This document shows, piece after piece, positions 32,144 through 41,874 of a DNA stretch of 64,000 nucleotides; positions within the stretch are counted from its first letter, which is position 1; each line of letters begins with the position of its first letter. Position numbers and translations under genes: made by a program. A model generated the notes under the pieces. The model made no database searches and had not been told where the DNA came from. It was given only the letters and a program-made list of their open reading frames with translations. Origin of the DNA: CAZIBG01 sp964536985 (lineage in GTDB: Bacteria; Patescibacteriota; Saccharimonadia; Saccharimonadales; AWTP1-31); NCBI GenBank assembly GCA_964536985.1, contig CAZIBG010000003.1, positions 1 to 64,000 on the forward strand. Reading direction: 5' to 3'.

Positions 32144-33040
32144 TTAATTAGTCTTGTTTATGAGCGTTTTATACATCAAACGCTTGCCATTAATAAAGCG
32201 GAACCATAGGGTAAATCGTTCGCTGTCGGTGAGATCACGAGTGCTGTAGCGGTAGCAGTATTCATCACAATAACGTTGCAGGTGTTTGGGACTGACGCCG
32301 ATGTAGATTGCATCAAGACTAGCCTTCAAGTGCATCCAAGCACCTTCAATGGTGTTGGTGGTAACACCCGCCTTAACATACTCGCCTTGTGAGTGGTTAA
32401 TGGTGTCGTGTTGCCATTCACGCTTTACACGGTGATATATTTTAGATTCGTCGGTTTGTATTCTCGTGTACTGTTTCAGGCTGGCACGTATAAATGGCAA
32501 AGCGACCGTTGCGTCGGCGGTTTTGGTAGCGATAGCTTTTATGCGCCCTTTGCCTTTGTTCTTTTCAACAATGCCAATAACCATGGCTTTGTTGTCATGG
32601 TGGTGAGCCAGACCGCGGTGTTTGCCGCCGATATAAGTTTCGTCAATCTCAACTATGCCTTCTAAGGGCTTATCAAATGAACCGCTGTTTATTGCATAAC
32701 GGATGCGGTGCAGCATATGCCATGCGCTTTTCTGAGTAATGCCCAAATGTTTGCCGATTTGGATAGAAGATACGCCCTTTTTATGAGATGTCAGCAACCA
32801 GATAGCCAGAAACCATTTCTGAAGTGGTAAGCGAGATTCTTCAAAGATTGTACCAATACGAGCAGTGAACTGCTTAATACAGTCCTTACACTTGAATATT
32901 CGTCGTGACTTGCAGCGATACACACTGACACTGCCACAATGTGGACAGACAGGTTCACCGTGCCAGCGGGCATCTTCAAGCCAATCGATACAGGCATCTT
33001 CGTTAGAAAAACGCTGGTAGAAGTTGATGAGGTTATCCAT
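32144..33040 (-). mobile_element. IS1595/ISXO2-like insertion sequence transposase, intact
   Basis: 298-residue transposase. The N-terminal zinc ribbon (CPHCG ... CKDC) is followed by a helical DNA-binding part (GKHLGITQKSAWHMLHRIRY) and the ISXO2-like catalytic domain: EIDETYIGGKHRG (first Asp), IQTDESKIYH (second Asp), TIEGAWMHLK (acidic third residue). Full length and unbroken, so probably active. Its own leaderless promoter lies just upstream. I could not find convincing terminal inverted repeats: the right end must fall between 33077 and the RND gene stop at 33097, and the left end within 31972-32143, where a CCCTA/TAGGG pair at 32113-32128 is the only notable structure. Confidence 0.9.
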
Positions 33041-33047
33041 ACCTTAC

Positions 33048-33076
33048 AGTATAGCTAACAGAGGTAGTTGTGTCAA
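33048..33076 (-). promoter_or_regulatory. Promoter of the transposase
   Basis: TTGACA (33071-33076), a 17-bp spacer and TATACT (33048-33053) on the minus strand. The -10 is 7 nt before the transposase ATG, so the mRNA should be leaderless. Confidence 0.75.
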
Positions 33077-33096
33077 GTATATAAGTGCGTTGTGTA

Positions 33097-35799
33097 CTAG
33101 TTCTTGCGAAGGCTGTAGCGGCGGAAGCTTCGCTTTACGCCAACACGGAGCCATTCGGCAATCAGCCAATAGTATGGGAAGACGACGATCACCAGGAAGG
33201 TACTGCTGAGCAGACCAAAGATCAGTGTCACTGCTAATGGCTGCCAGAATGGATCGCTTAACGCTAGTGGAGTCAGCGCAACGACGCTAGTAAGGCTAGT
33301 GGTGAGCAGTGGTCGGAAACGGTGCTGTACGGCTTCTGCCATGGCATCGGTATGTGTTGATCCAGCTCGAAGCGCCTGATTGGCGTAATCTACCAACATG
33401 ATGGTGTTGTTAACGGCGATTCCAATCAGGGCGAAGAAGCCGATCATCACGAAGAAACTGAGAGTGTTATCTGTCAGGTACAGGCCAAGGGCAACTCCAA
33501 AGAAACTGAAAGGAATGGCCAACAAGATTAGGAGCGGCTGTAGTAAGCTTCGGAACTGAATGACTAGCAGGATGAGCATGGCAAGGATGAGTAATGGGAA
33601 AGCCACTAACATAGACTTGAATGAATCTTGGTTGTTTGACTCGTTACCAAAATCAAACTGGAGTGCATCTTTCTTGAGTCCATAGCTTGCCAACTTTTCT
33701 GCGGTAAATTCTTTTTCTACAGCCGTCTTAGCTACCGTTACTAAAGCTGTGGTGTCGGTAGCGTCAAAGCCAGCTTTGACCTCGAAGGTCCGCTTAGCAT
33801 TTTTGCGAGTGACTGTTACCCCGTCAGAAGTCTGGGCGTTAGTAGCCTGGAAGGTGGTTTTGTTTTGTCGCTCAAGCTTACGTCCGTTAAGGAACGACAC
33901 CAGGTCGGCAGAGATCTTAGCGGCCTTTTCTTGATCGTCAGTGTTGATTTGCACCTTAAAGGGTTGGTCATCTACTGGACCACCAGCACCGTTAAGACTT
34001 ACTTTGACGTTAGCTTCCTTAAAGTCGGCAAATGCTGCTTCAACCCTTTTCTGCAACTCAGGTGCTGTCGTATCACGATCCTGGTAGTGAGTCAGCGTAA
34101 CCGAAGCGGTGGCCGACTGGGTGCTAGCGGCACTCTTGTAGTCGACTCGCTCGCCAAATTCACCAAGACTATTTGCCACAATGGTGTCTGCTCGATCTGT
34201 TATGGCTTGCGCCTGTTCAATGCTTGTACCTGGCGCAAAACGTACGGTTATGGTCATCTCGTTACCGTCTTTTGTAGGTGGGAAGATATCAAATTTGAGC
34301 TTACCGAAGAACACAAAGCTACCCATCAAAGACGTTAGTCCAATCACTACCGCTACAATCGCCATAGTTGCTTTACGCTTATTCCTGCCGCGAGTCCAAG
34401 TAATAAATCGAGACAAGTTACTGCTTACAAAATGTTCCGCCTTGATTACCGGGTTACGGCTTTCGTGCTTTGCTTTTGAGTTGTCGGCAAGAATTAGGTC
34501 TTTGGACAAGAAAGGAATCAGCGACAAGGAAACAAGTAATGAGAATGCCAAACTAATGATGATAGTAATTGGCAAAGCCCTAATAAAGCTACCGAGTATT
34601 CCGCCGATAAAGATCATCGGTGCAAAGGCAAGCATAGTAACAAGCGTTCCAGTGGTGCTGGCTCGAGCAACTCGCTTAACGGCATCTCGAACGATGTCAC
34701 GCTTGGCCTTCCCCTTCTTTTGTCCAGCATCAATAGCCTCGGCCACAATAGTGGTGTCGTCAACGATTAGTCCCAGGGATAGGATCAGGGCAAACAGCGT
34801 AATGGTATTAAGTGTGTAGCCAAAGATCTTTAGTCCGCCGATTGTGGCCAACAAAACGGTAGCCATACTTAATGAAGTAGCGAGTCCAGCACGCCACGAT
34901 ATTAAGAGCAGGCTAATGATTGCCACAATGATTAGACCCTCAGCTAGGCTCTTCTGTAACCCACTAATCTGTTCTCGAACACTTTCGGCCTCACTTCCAG
35001 TGACTACCGTCTTAACAACGCCAGAAATGGTCCCTAGTTTTTCGTTAACACCGTCGTATAATTGCAGACTGTCTGTGCCCTCTTTGGCGACCACACCAAT
35101 AGATATAGAATCGTGGAATACCAGCTTTCCATCTTCTTTTACGGCAATGCGGTCAAAAGTCTTTTGTTGAGATTCAACCTGCCCGGTGATTGGGTTGGTA
35201 GCGTCCTCTGTCTGGCTCAGTACTTCTGCTTTGGCAACACCTTCTGCTGCGGCGACCTTCTTGGCTATAGCCGCAGCTTCTGCTGCCAGCTTAGTACTAT
35301 CTGCGCCACTAGTACTGTAAGCGGCAAGCAGCAAGTTGTACTTGTTGTCGTACTTGGTGAAATCGATACTCTGGTACTGAAGTTCGGCGGTAGCTGGCAA
35401 ACCAGCAGCTTCAACCTGTTTCTTTGCTTTTTCGGAGGCGACTTTTGAATCGGTTCCTTCTTTGTATTCAATTTGCAAACCAACAAAATTCTTGCCAGAA
35501 GTACTTGTTACCGTCTTAACCTCGGGCAACTTCATAATGGCTTTAGCAGCGGGCTCAGCAACTTCTTTATCGACGCGGGCTTGGTCGTTTACAAAGTAAG
35601 CGCCGTTAACAATGCTAAACGGCAGATTAATGCCTGGGAAGCCTTGACGCTGCAAGAAGACGGTATAACTAAGCACGCCGAACATGACTACGGCAATCCA
35701 CAGACTAACGCTTGTTTTTAGGTGATCATAAAAGAACAGGCTAAATCGCTGCAAGCGACTCAGCTTCTCTGTTTTAAGGGGTTTTTTCTTGATTGCCAT
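33097..35799 (-). CDS. RND-family exporter (AcrB/MMPL-like)
   Basis: 900 residues, shorter than the roughly 1040 of AcrB. One membrane helix at about 33-52 is followed by an extracellular porter-like domain and helices 2-6 (from about 290), with the proton-relay segment LGLIVDDTTIVAEA, the counterpart of AcrB GLLVDDAIVVVEN with its Asp-Asp pair. A second copy of helix-domain-helices follows (TM7 at about 485, TM8-12 at 735-890 with IGFFALIGIAVNNTIMLVDY). The substrate cannot be named. No membrane-fusion or outer-membrane partner is near, as expected for a cell without an outer membrane. The gene is intact despite the adjacent insertion sequence. An AAGGA Shine-Dalgarno lies upstream. Confidence 0.92.
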   Translation of the reverse strand: MAIKKKPLKTEKLSRLQRFSLFFYDHLKTSVSLWIAVVMFGVLSYTVFLQRQGFPGINLPFSIVNGAYFVNDQARVDKEVAEPAAKAIMKLPEVKTVTSTSGKNFVGLQIEYKEGTDSKVASEKAKKQVEAAGLPATAELQYQSIDFTKYDNKYNLLLAAYSTSGADSTKLAAEAAAIAKKVAAAEGVAKAEVLSQTEDATNPITGQVESQQKTFDRIAVKEDGKLVFHDSISIGVVAKEGTDSLQLYDGVNEKLGTISGVVKTVVTGSEAESVREQISGLQKSLAEGLIIVAIISLLLISWRAGLATSLSMATVLLATIGGLKIFGYTLNTITLFALILSLGLIVDDTTIVAEAIDAGQKKGKAKRDIVRDAVKRVARASTTGTLVTMLAFAPMIFIGGILGSFIRALPITIIISLAFSLLVSLSLIPFLSKDLILADNSKAKHESRNPVIKAEHFVSSNLSRFITWTRGRNKRKATMAIVAVVIGLTSLMGSFVFFGKLKFDIFPPTKDGNEMTITVRFAPGTSIEQAQAITDRADTIVANSLGEFGERVDYKSAASTQSATASVTLTHYQDRDTTAPELQKRVEAAFADFKEANVKVSLNGAGGPVDDQPFKVQINTDDQEKAAKISADLVSFLNGRKLERQNKTTFQATNAQTSDGVTVTRKNAKRTFEVKAGFDATDTTALVTVAKTAVEKEFTAEKLASYGLKKDALQFDFGNESNNQDSFKSMLVAFPLLILAMLILLVIQFRSLLQPLLILLAIPFSFFGVALGLYLTDNTLSFFVMIGFFALIGIAVNNTIMLVDYANQALRAGSTHTDAMAEAVQHRFRPLLTTSLTSVVALTPLALSDPFWQPLAVTLIFGLLSSTFLVIVVFPYYWLIAEWLRVGVKRSFRRYSLRKN

Positions 35800-35817
35800 A
35801 GAATAATGCGTCCTTCG

Positions 35818-35831
35818 CTTAACGTGTTAAG
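35818..35831. promoter_or_regulatory. Palindrome in the RND exporter leader
   Basis: CTTAAC-GT-GTTAAG, a perfect inverted repeat 19 bp before the RND start codon. It is a candidate operator for a dimeric regulator; no regulator gene is adjacent. Confidence 0.45.
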
Positions 35832-35875
35832 GTTTATTGACTCCAGTATCTCACAGCCCTGCAAATAGTTAAATA

Positions 35876-36760
35876 CTACTCGGTAAGTTTTGCGTAAATA
35901 GTCTTGGCAAAATCAGCAACTGGCTTCGAGGAACCATTACCCTGACTCAGAATGGCAACGTAGAAGACTCGCTTATCGGGTAGCGTCATGATGCCGATGT
36001 CATGATAGTTCTGATCTTCGTTCCAGCCAACCTTGGTTTCCCATTTTGCATCCGGGGCACCCAGCTGAAGACCTCTCTTGTACATGGCCGGCTGCGTTAG
36101 CATGGCATCACGCAAAAATGCCGTATTTGCAGTATTGAGATCTCGTTTTTGATCGATATATTGGAGGATCAGAGCAGAGTCATGGGCTGACGTAGCAATT
36201 CCGTTAAAAGTAGTGCCTGTCATGCCCATCTCTTTAACTCTTTTGTTAAGAGTGGCTGGACCCATATCGGCCATCATCGCTTCGCCGCAAGGGCTGTAAG
36301 ACTCTCTGATCATCTTGTCGATACATTCTTTTCGAGTGAACGAACCGCTAATAACTTCGTCTGCTTTCATGCTGCCATCTTGAATATCCTGCAAGGCCAG
36401 ATACGCCACATAGATCTTATAAAGGCTGGCGGCAAACAATGACTCATCGGGCTGATTGCTGGCGATGGTCTTTTTAGCCTGCGCATCATAAACCACAATA
36501 TGGTAATCAGCAGATTGTTTTGCGATCCAAGCATCGACGGTAGGCTGTAGGTCGATAGCAGTATAGGCTGGTTTGCTCGTTTCTTTGGCCACAGGTTTTA
36601 CCGCCTTAGCGGCTGGTGCAGGTGCGCTCACAAAGTTATCGTTTATAAACACCGCATAGCCAACAGCACCAAGCAGTAGGACGACCCCGACACCAAGAAG
36701 AATTCTTTGCGATACACCCAATCGCTTTTGCCCACCTCGGCGGTACGATGTTTTAGACAT
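35876..36760 (-). CDS. Membrane-anchored serine hydrolase, beta-lactamase class A fold
   Basis: 294 residues. A basic N-terminus, a membrane helix at about 20-39, an Ala/Pro/Lys linker, then a beta-lactamase2 (PF13354-like) domain. The nucleophile motif SLYK is at 112-115. The SDN triad is replaced by SYS in ESYSPCGEAM, and the KTG box reads KVG in ETKVGWN, so classical lactamase activity is doubtful. Such proteins may act on peptidoglycan peptides. A TATACT at 36767-36772 (minus) lies 6 nt before the ATG. It is divergent from the polysaccharide cluster. Confidence 0.87.
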   Translation of the reverse strand: MSKTSYRRGGQKRLGVSQRILLGVGVVLLLGAVGYAVFINDNFVSAPAPAAKAVKPVAKETSKPAYTAIDLQPTVDAWIAKQSADYHIVVYDAQAKKTIASNQPDESLFAASLYKIYVAYLALQDIQDGSMKADEVISGSFTRKECIDKMIRESYSPCGEAMMADMGPATLNKRVKEMGMTGTTFNGIATSAHDSALILQYIDQKRDLNTANTAFLRDAMLTQPAMYKRGLQLGAPDAKWETKVGWNEDQNYHDIGIMTLPDKRVFYVAILSQGNGSSKPVADFAKTIYAKLTE

Positions 36761-36854
36761 ACTTAAAGTATAAACTGTTTACGCTGTAATCGTCGAATTT
36801 GAGCCCCGTTCTTTAGGGGTAGCCTCTTGGGGTAGCAAGAGGTACAATTAAAGC

Positions 36855-38288
36855 ATGAAAAATAACGCCGCTCTTGGCTATGCAGTACTTTTAGTTATTG
36901 GTGATTTTCTGGCGCTTTTGGCGGCTTTTAGTCTTGCCTATATCCTCCGAGTCAAATACGACCCCCGCCCGTTACTGGAGCAGATAACAGCCAGGGACTA
37001 CTTTATTGCTATGTTTAGCGTCCTGCCACTTTGGGTAATCGTGCAGGCTTTTATTGGACTATATACCCAGAAAGTTTACGAAAAGAGATTCCAAGAACTC
37101 GGCCGGCTACTTGTAGGATCAGCCCTGGGAATCCTGGTAATTATCGGGTATGACTTCGTCAGCGATCAAGTTTTATTCCCTGCCCGATTGGTTCCTGTCT
37201 ATGGATTACTGCTAGGATTTGGCTTTTTAGTAGTCTTCCGCACATTGGCACGATTAGGGCGACGCTTTCTGTATGGCTATGGCGTAGGCGTCAGCAATGT
37301 TTTGATCGTCGGGAACACTCCACGTTCGCTCGAGATTGCCGAAGCTATTGCTAACACCAAGACTACTGGTCAAAAAGTTCTTGGAGTGGTCGGCATGAAA
37401 GCACCTGGGTTTAAATCTTTCGCTACTTTTTCTGAAGCTCTCGAAAAAATATCGGTACCAATCCACAGCATCATCCACACCGAGCTCTACAAAGATCAGG
37501 AAAAGAACGACACCGTATTGAGGTTCTCGCAGGTTAACCATGCCGCTTACCGTTTTGTTCCTGGCAACAGTGACTTGTTTGTTGGCAATATGGAAGTCGA
37601 ACTTTTTGGTGGCAGCATCCCAATGATCGCTGTTCATCAAACGGCACTAATAGGTTGGGGCCGAATTGTGAAGCGACTGTTCGACATCTTCTGCTCCAGC
37701 ATCCTGATCGTTATCACCAGCCCGCTCATGTTGCTCGTTGCGATCGCTATTAAAATTAATGATCCGCGCGGCCCAGTCCTAATGCGCGGTGTACAACAAA
37801 AACGCCTAACCCGCTTTAATACCGTATTTAAGGTCTACAAGTTCCGATCGCACTACGCCAAGTTCGATGGCAAAAAAGACGAAGAAGTATTTGCTATGGT
37901 CGGTAAACCAGAGCTTATTCGCGAGTACCGCAAAAACGGTGACCGTCTAGAGAACGACTTCCGCGTAACACCCGTCGGTAAGTTTATTCGCCGAACCAGT
38001 CTGGACGAATTGCCACAGTTCTTTAATATATTCCGCGGCGATATCAGCATTGTCGGTCCTCGGGCACTGATCCCCGAAGAACTTAACTTATATGAGAAGA
38101 AGCACACCATCCTAAGCGTAAAGTCTGGTCTTACAGGATTAGCCCAAGTGTCGGGTATGCGAGATATCAGCTTTGAGGAACGACGCAAGTTAGACACCTA
38201 CTATGTCCAGAACTGGAGCTTCTGGCTGGATCTCACTATTCTTGTAAAAACAATTAAGACTGTTATTCGGGGCGCGTTTAACGGATGA
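36855..38288 (+). CDS. Polyprenyl-phosphate sugar-1-phosphate transferase
   Basis: 477 residues. Four to five membrane helices in the first 140, a CoA-binding-like Rossmann region (VLIVGNTPRSLEIAEAIA), one further membrane helix at about 285, and the bacterial sugar transferase catalytic domain: FKVYKFRSHY, then FIRRTSLDELPQFFNIFRGD, ISIVGPRAL and KSGLTGLAQVSG. It starts glycan synthesis by moving a sugar-1-phosphate from a nucleotide sugar to undecaprenyl phosphate. TACAAT at 36843-36848 lies 6 nt before the ATG. The UGA stop overlaps the next gene's ATG by 4 bp. It is the first gene of the glycan locus. Confidence 0.94.
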   Translation: MKNNAALGYAVLLVIGDFLALLAAFSLAYILRVKYDPRPLLEQITARDYFIAMFSVLPLWVIVQAFIGLYTQKVYEKRFQELGRLLVGSALGILVIIGYDFVSDQVLFPARLVPVYGLLLGFGFLVVFRTLARLGRRFLYGYGVGVSNVLIVGNTPRSLEIAEAIANTKTTGQKVLGVVGMKAPGFKSFATFSEALEKISVPIHSIIHTELYKDQEKNDTVLRFSQVNHAAYRFVPGNSDLFVGNMEVELFGGSIPMIAVHQTALIGWGRIVKRLFDIFCSSILIVITSPLMLLVAIAIKINDPRGPVLMRGVQQKRLTRFNTVFKVYKFRSHYAKFDGKKDEEVFAMVGKPELIREYRKNGDRLENDFRVTPVGKFIRRTSLDELPQFFNIFRGDISIVGPRALIPEELNLYEKKHTILSVKSGLTGLAQVSGMRDISFEERRKLDTYYVQNWSFWLDLTILVKTIKTVIRGAFNG

Positions 38289-39394
38289 GTAAAAACCTAA
38301 AAGTTGCCATTGTCCATGACTGGTTAGTTGGCGGTGGATCGGAACGAGTCGTCGAACAACTGCACAAGATCTATCCTGATGCCCCAATCTACACCTCCTA
38401 CTGCACACCCGCTTGGCGAAAAAAGTTAGACGACAAAGTAGTCACCGGCTATTTGCAGCGATGGCCGTTCGGGGCGATTCGTCGGATTGCCATCATCTCT
38501 AGCGCCCTCCGAATTCAATGGTTTGGCAGCCTCGATTTCAGTGGCTACGATCTGGTAATAAGTAGCACGGGCAACGGCGAAGCAAACGATATCAATGTTC
38601 CAGAGGGCACAAAACACATCAGTTACTGCCATGCCCCAACGCACTACTACTGGCGAAGCTATAAAAAATATCTGGCCAACCCTGGCTTTGGCCCGCTTAA
38701 CTTTTTTGCACGTATTGGCCTGCGATTCTTTGTTGGCCCCTTCCGAAAACGAGATTACAAAGCCGCTCAGAAAGCAGACTACATTATTGCTAACTCCCAC
38801 TTTATTGCAGAAGAAATCAAGAAGTATTATGACCGTGATGCGACCGTTATTAACCCTCCTGTCGACACCGATCGACTCAAGCATGACTTCACCGGTAAAC
38901 GCGCAGGATACGTGACGGTTGGTCGTCAGGTGTTATATAAGCACACTGAATTATTGGTGGATGCCTGTACCCAGCTTGAGCTTCCACTAAAGGTGGTTGG
39001 TAATGGCCCCGAACATGCTGACCTTGTTCGCAGGGCTGGCCCAACTGTCTCATTCCATACCGATGTTTCCGACGCCCAGGTGATCTCCTACCTAGCCGGG
39101 GCTGAGGCTTTTCTGTTTGCTGCCATCGAAGATTTTGGTATAGCACCAGTAGAAGCAGTTGCAGCTGGCACGCCGGTAATCGCCCTGGATGCAGGCGGTG
39201 CTCGAGACTATGTGATCGACGGTAGAACAGGACTATTCTTTGAAGAACAAACCAGCGAAAGCCTTTGCCAGATCCTCGAAGCATTTGATGGCAAACGCTT
39301 TAATAGTCGCCAGATTACTTCGTTTGCTCGGACATTCTCGGAGCAGAATTTCCGCAAGAAAATCACTGACTTTATCACCGACAAAATCACTTAG
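38285..39394 (+). CDS. GT4-family glycosyltransferase
   Basis: 369 residues, GT-B fold. The N-terminal domain opens VAIVHDWLVGGGSERVVEQL and includes HISYCHAPTHYYW, a motif of mannosyl-type GT4 enzymes. The C-terminal donor domain has YVTVGRQVLYKHTELLVDA, VVGNGPE and the EX7E-type EDFGIAPVEAVAAGTPVIA. It is co-transcribed with the sugar transferase before it (4-bp overlap) and probably adds the next sugar to the lipid carrier. Donor and linkage unknown. Confidence 0.93.
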   Translation: MSKNLKVAIVHDWLVGGGSERVVEQLHKIYPDAPIYTSYCTPAWRKKLDDKVVTGYLQRWPFGAIRRIAIISSALRIQWFGSLDFSGYDLVISSTGNGEANDINVPEGTKHISYCHAPTHYYWRSYKKYLANPGFGPLNFFARIGLRFFVGPFRKRDYKAAQKADYIIANSHFIAEEIKKYYDRDATVINPPVDTDRLKHDFTGKRAGYVTVGRQVLYKHTELLVDACTQLELPLKVVGNGPEHADLVRRAGPTVSFHTDVSDAQVISYLAGAEAFLFAAIEDFGIAPVEAVAAGTPVIALDAGGARDYVIDGRTGLFFEEQTSESLCQILEAFDGKRFNSRQITSFARTFSEQNFRKKITDFITDKIT

Positions 39395-39447
39395 CTCAAT
39401 CTGTTATTGTCCTTGGTTATTCGTCCATAATATTGTATAATAGGCTA

Positions 39448-40383
39448 ATGAGTGAACGTCGCTTGTGGACGCCCGACAACCACAAAGAACAACCGTTAGA
39501 AATTCCTGTTTCCGAAACAGTAGTTCTGCGCGAACTAATGCTTGCTGACAGTCTTGAACTTTTTGAATTAATCGCCGCCAGTGGCGACCATCTGGCTCAG
39601 TTCGGCGACACTACCGCCCGTAAATATAAAACTCTAGAATCAGTAGAGGAACTATATAGGCAAAAAGACCCTGGGACTCGACGCTTCGGTATCCGTGACA
39701 AAGGAGAACTGGTTGGTTTTATCAAGTTCGGCCACTTTAATGACCAATTTGGTGAGATTGGATACTGGCTTGGCAAGGATTACGAAGGGCATGGCTACAT
39801 GACCGATGCCGTGCAGACACTAGCAGAACACGCCACAAGAGTATGGGGATATACAGAGGCAGTGGCGATTACTAATAGCGAAAATACCGCTAGTCAGCGA
39901 GTTCTGAAAAGAGCCGGCTTTATTTTTCTAGGTGAGCAACCATCCCAGCCGCCATCGAATCTTTATAGTTACAGCGAGCCTCCTGTCGTGTCTGTTAAAA
40001 AAACCGTTCTACCTCGTGATGAGCTTACGATTTTCGACCTGAAAACGGACGCTGGGTGCTTACAAGCTACACTCGATCCTGCATCTCGTTGGTTCGGAAT
40101 AGCTAACGTCGATGTCGAGCCACTATATCGTCGTCATGGAATTGGTAAGGTTCTACTCAGAAAAGCCCTGGAAGTCGCCCAGGATAATGATGCACCGCTT
40201 ATCTATGCGGCAATCACCTCCCGTGAGGCAATCGATGCCTTTCGGACTGTCTTTGGTCATAAAGCCATAGGCGTCTCTATTGAAGGCAGTTATGCGCCAT
40301 ACGAGGAACCAGGTCACGCCGATGCCAAAGCCGGGCTCTGGATACCTGTACCCGCAAAACGACGAACAGTTCCTAGTTCTTAG
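39448..40383 (+). CDS. Tandem GNAT acetyltransferase (RimJ/L-like plus second GNAT)
   Basis: 311 residues from the ATG at 39448; TTGGTT (39413-39418), a 17-bp spacer and TATAAT (39436-39441) place the transcript start at this ATG, so the TTG at 39433 is not used. The first domain (about 15-165) is RimJ/RimL-like (VVLRELMLADSLEL, IGYWLGKDYEGHGYMTDAV, SQRVLKRAGF). The second (about 190-290) has its own acetyl-CoA loop (VEPLYRRHGIGKVLLRKALE). Substrates unknown; proteins, antibiotics or sugars are possible. Its 3' end overlaps the convergent glycosyltransferase gene by 11 bp. Confidence 0.88.
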   Translation: MSERRLWTPDNHKEQPLEIPVSETVVLRELMLADSLELFELIAASGDHLAQFGDTTARKYKTLESVEELYRQKDPGTRRFGIRDKGELVGFIKFGHFNDQFGEIGYWLGKDYEGHGYMTDAVQTLAEHATRVWGYTEAVAITNSENTASQRVLKRAGFIFLGEQPSQPPSNLYSYSEPPVVSVKKTVLPRDELTIFDLKTDAGCLQATLDPASRWFGIANVDVEPLYRRHGIGKVLLRKALEVAQDNDAPLIYAAITSREAIDAFRTVFGHKAIGVSIEGSYAPYEEPGHADAKAGLWIPVPAKRRTVPSS

Positions 40384-41347
40384 ACTTAGGGAACTTGATC
40401 TCTTTGATGCCTTCGTACATTTTCTCTTGGTTATTCAGGAGACGCACTTGCATGTCAGCCAGCAATCCAACAACCCACATTATTATCGCTAGTGTGGTGA
40501 GGTAAATACCAACGAATCCTAGGAACTTGTATGGAGTTAGCTCGTCAGTACGGATCCAGTGAATACCTAAGAATATAAAGCTGGCCATTCCCAATGTGAA
40601 TGGCACAAGTCCGAGCCAGCCAAAGAATCTTAGTGGTGCAAAGTCACGGTAAGCACGAAGAATATTAACAGCGCTAGTAGCAATATAGCCCGGAATACTC
40701 GTAACCACGCGTGACTTACGGCCCGGGAAATAGGTAACTTTTACGGGGATGGCGACGATGCGCATGCGCTTCATGGCCATTACCTGGAAAGCTTCTTGAG
40801 TGTAGGTATGAACGCCATTAATATTAAGTGTCAGTAATGCTTTGCGATTATAGGCACGGAAGCCACAGGTAACATCCGGAAAAGCCTGACCGCTAAGTTT
40901 GCCTGTTACCCACGCACCCAACTTATTACCATAATACTTGCCGCCGGGCATGTTTAGTGGCTTTTCTACCTTGCCTGTTTCTGGATTAGTAAATCTATCG
41001 GCAGCCACAAAGTCGGCAGTGTCGTCAACAATCGGTTTTACAAACTGAGGGATGTCAGCCGGATTAAACTGCATGTCACCATCGATGTTAATAAGGATAT
41101 CTGCACCTCGGCTCAGCGCCAGATCGACAGCCTCCCGGAAGCGAAACGCCAAGCGCTTGTTTATGCCGTCATTTCGGGTCATGGCTCCATGCTTCTGGGC
41201 GATTGCAACGGTATCATCAGTGCCACCATCATTAATGACCCACTTTTCGATGGTTGTTACGCCCGGTATTTTAGATGGAATAGCATCCAGCACCTGGCCA
41301 ATAGTCTTGGCTTCATTCATACAGATCGACACAACAACTAGCTTCAT
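40373..41347 (-). CDS. GT2 glycosyltransferase, dolichol-phosphate-mannose-synthase-like with C-terminal helices
   Basis: 324 residues. GT-A domain with KLVVVSICMNEAKTIGQVLD, VINDGGTDDT, NIDGDMQFNP (DXD equivalent) and CGFRAYNRKALL. Two membrane helices lie at about 240-262 and 273-300. This is the layout of polyprenyl-phosphate sugar synthases such as ArnC/GtrB, which load one sugar on undecaprenyl phosphate for use outside. The GtrA gene at 41467 is divergent from it; GtrA and GtrB-type proteins commonly work together. AGGGGAG just precedes the ATG. Confidence 0.9.
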   Translation of the reverse strand: MKLVVVSICMNEAKTIGQVLDAIPSKIPGVTTIEKWVINDGGTDDTVAIAQKHGAMTRNDGINKRLAFRFREAVDLALSRGADILINIDGDMQFNPADIPQFVKPIVDDTADFVAADRFTNPETGKVEKPLNMPGGKYYGNKLGAWVTGKLSGQAFPDVTCGFRAYNRKALLTLNINGVHTYTQEAFQVMAMKRMRIVAIPVKVTYFPGRKSRVVTSIPGYIATSAVNILRAYRDFAPLRFFGWLGLVPFTLGMASFIFLGIHWIRTDELTPYKFLGFVGIYLTTLAIIMWVVGLLADMQVRLLNNQEKMYEGIKEIKFPKSKN

Positions 41348-41466
41348 AACTCCCCTTCTTTAGGCTATTGTAACATCATAGTAACAGGATTGTGAGCTCA
41401 AATTCTCATGCAGTAACCTGCTATACTTATAGCTGCATATGTTAATCTTTACTCTAAACTGGTCAA

Positions 41467-41874
41467 ATGGAAACAACCATAAATAAAACTGATAGAACTA
41501 TCTTCAAACAGTTCAGTGTATACTTTTTAGTTGCACTTGTAGGACTATTTTTTGATTTTACTTCTCTAATATTACTTCGCGAGATACTTGGCCTATACTA
41601 CTTGGTCGCTGCAGCTTGCGGCTTTTCTATTGGATTGATAGTAGTGTATATTCTTAGTAATAAATTTGTATTCTCTAACCCTAAGATATCATCCACTAAA
41701 CTTCAGTTCTTATTATTTGCACTTATTGGCATAATAGGGCTTGGTATTCTTAGTATTTTGATGTGGCTTTTTACCGAAGTCTCTGGACTGAATTATATCT
41801 TGTCAAAAATCATTGCAACAGTTTTTGTGTATTTCTGGAATTTTTTTGCCAGAAAATCGATGTATAACGCCTAA
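41467..41874 (+). CDS. GtrA-family membrane protein
   Basis: 135 residues, four membrane helices, GtrA pattern (FSVYFLVALVGLFFDFTSLI, VYILSNKFVFSNP, VYFWNFFARKSMY). Likely presents undecaprenyl-phosphate-linked sugar on the outer face together with a GtrB-like synthase. It marks the left border of the A+T-rich island. It overlaps the convergent isomerase-like gene by 4 bp. A TATACT lies about 40 bp before the start. Confidence 0.88.
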   Translation: METTINKTDRTIFKQFSVYFLVALVGLFFDFTSLILLREILGLYYLVAAACGFSIGLIVVYILSNKFVFSNPKISSTKLQFLLFALIGIIGLGILSILMWLFTEVSGLNYILSKIIATVFVYFWNFFARKSMYNA

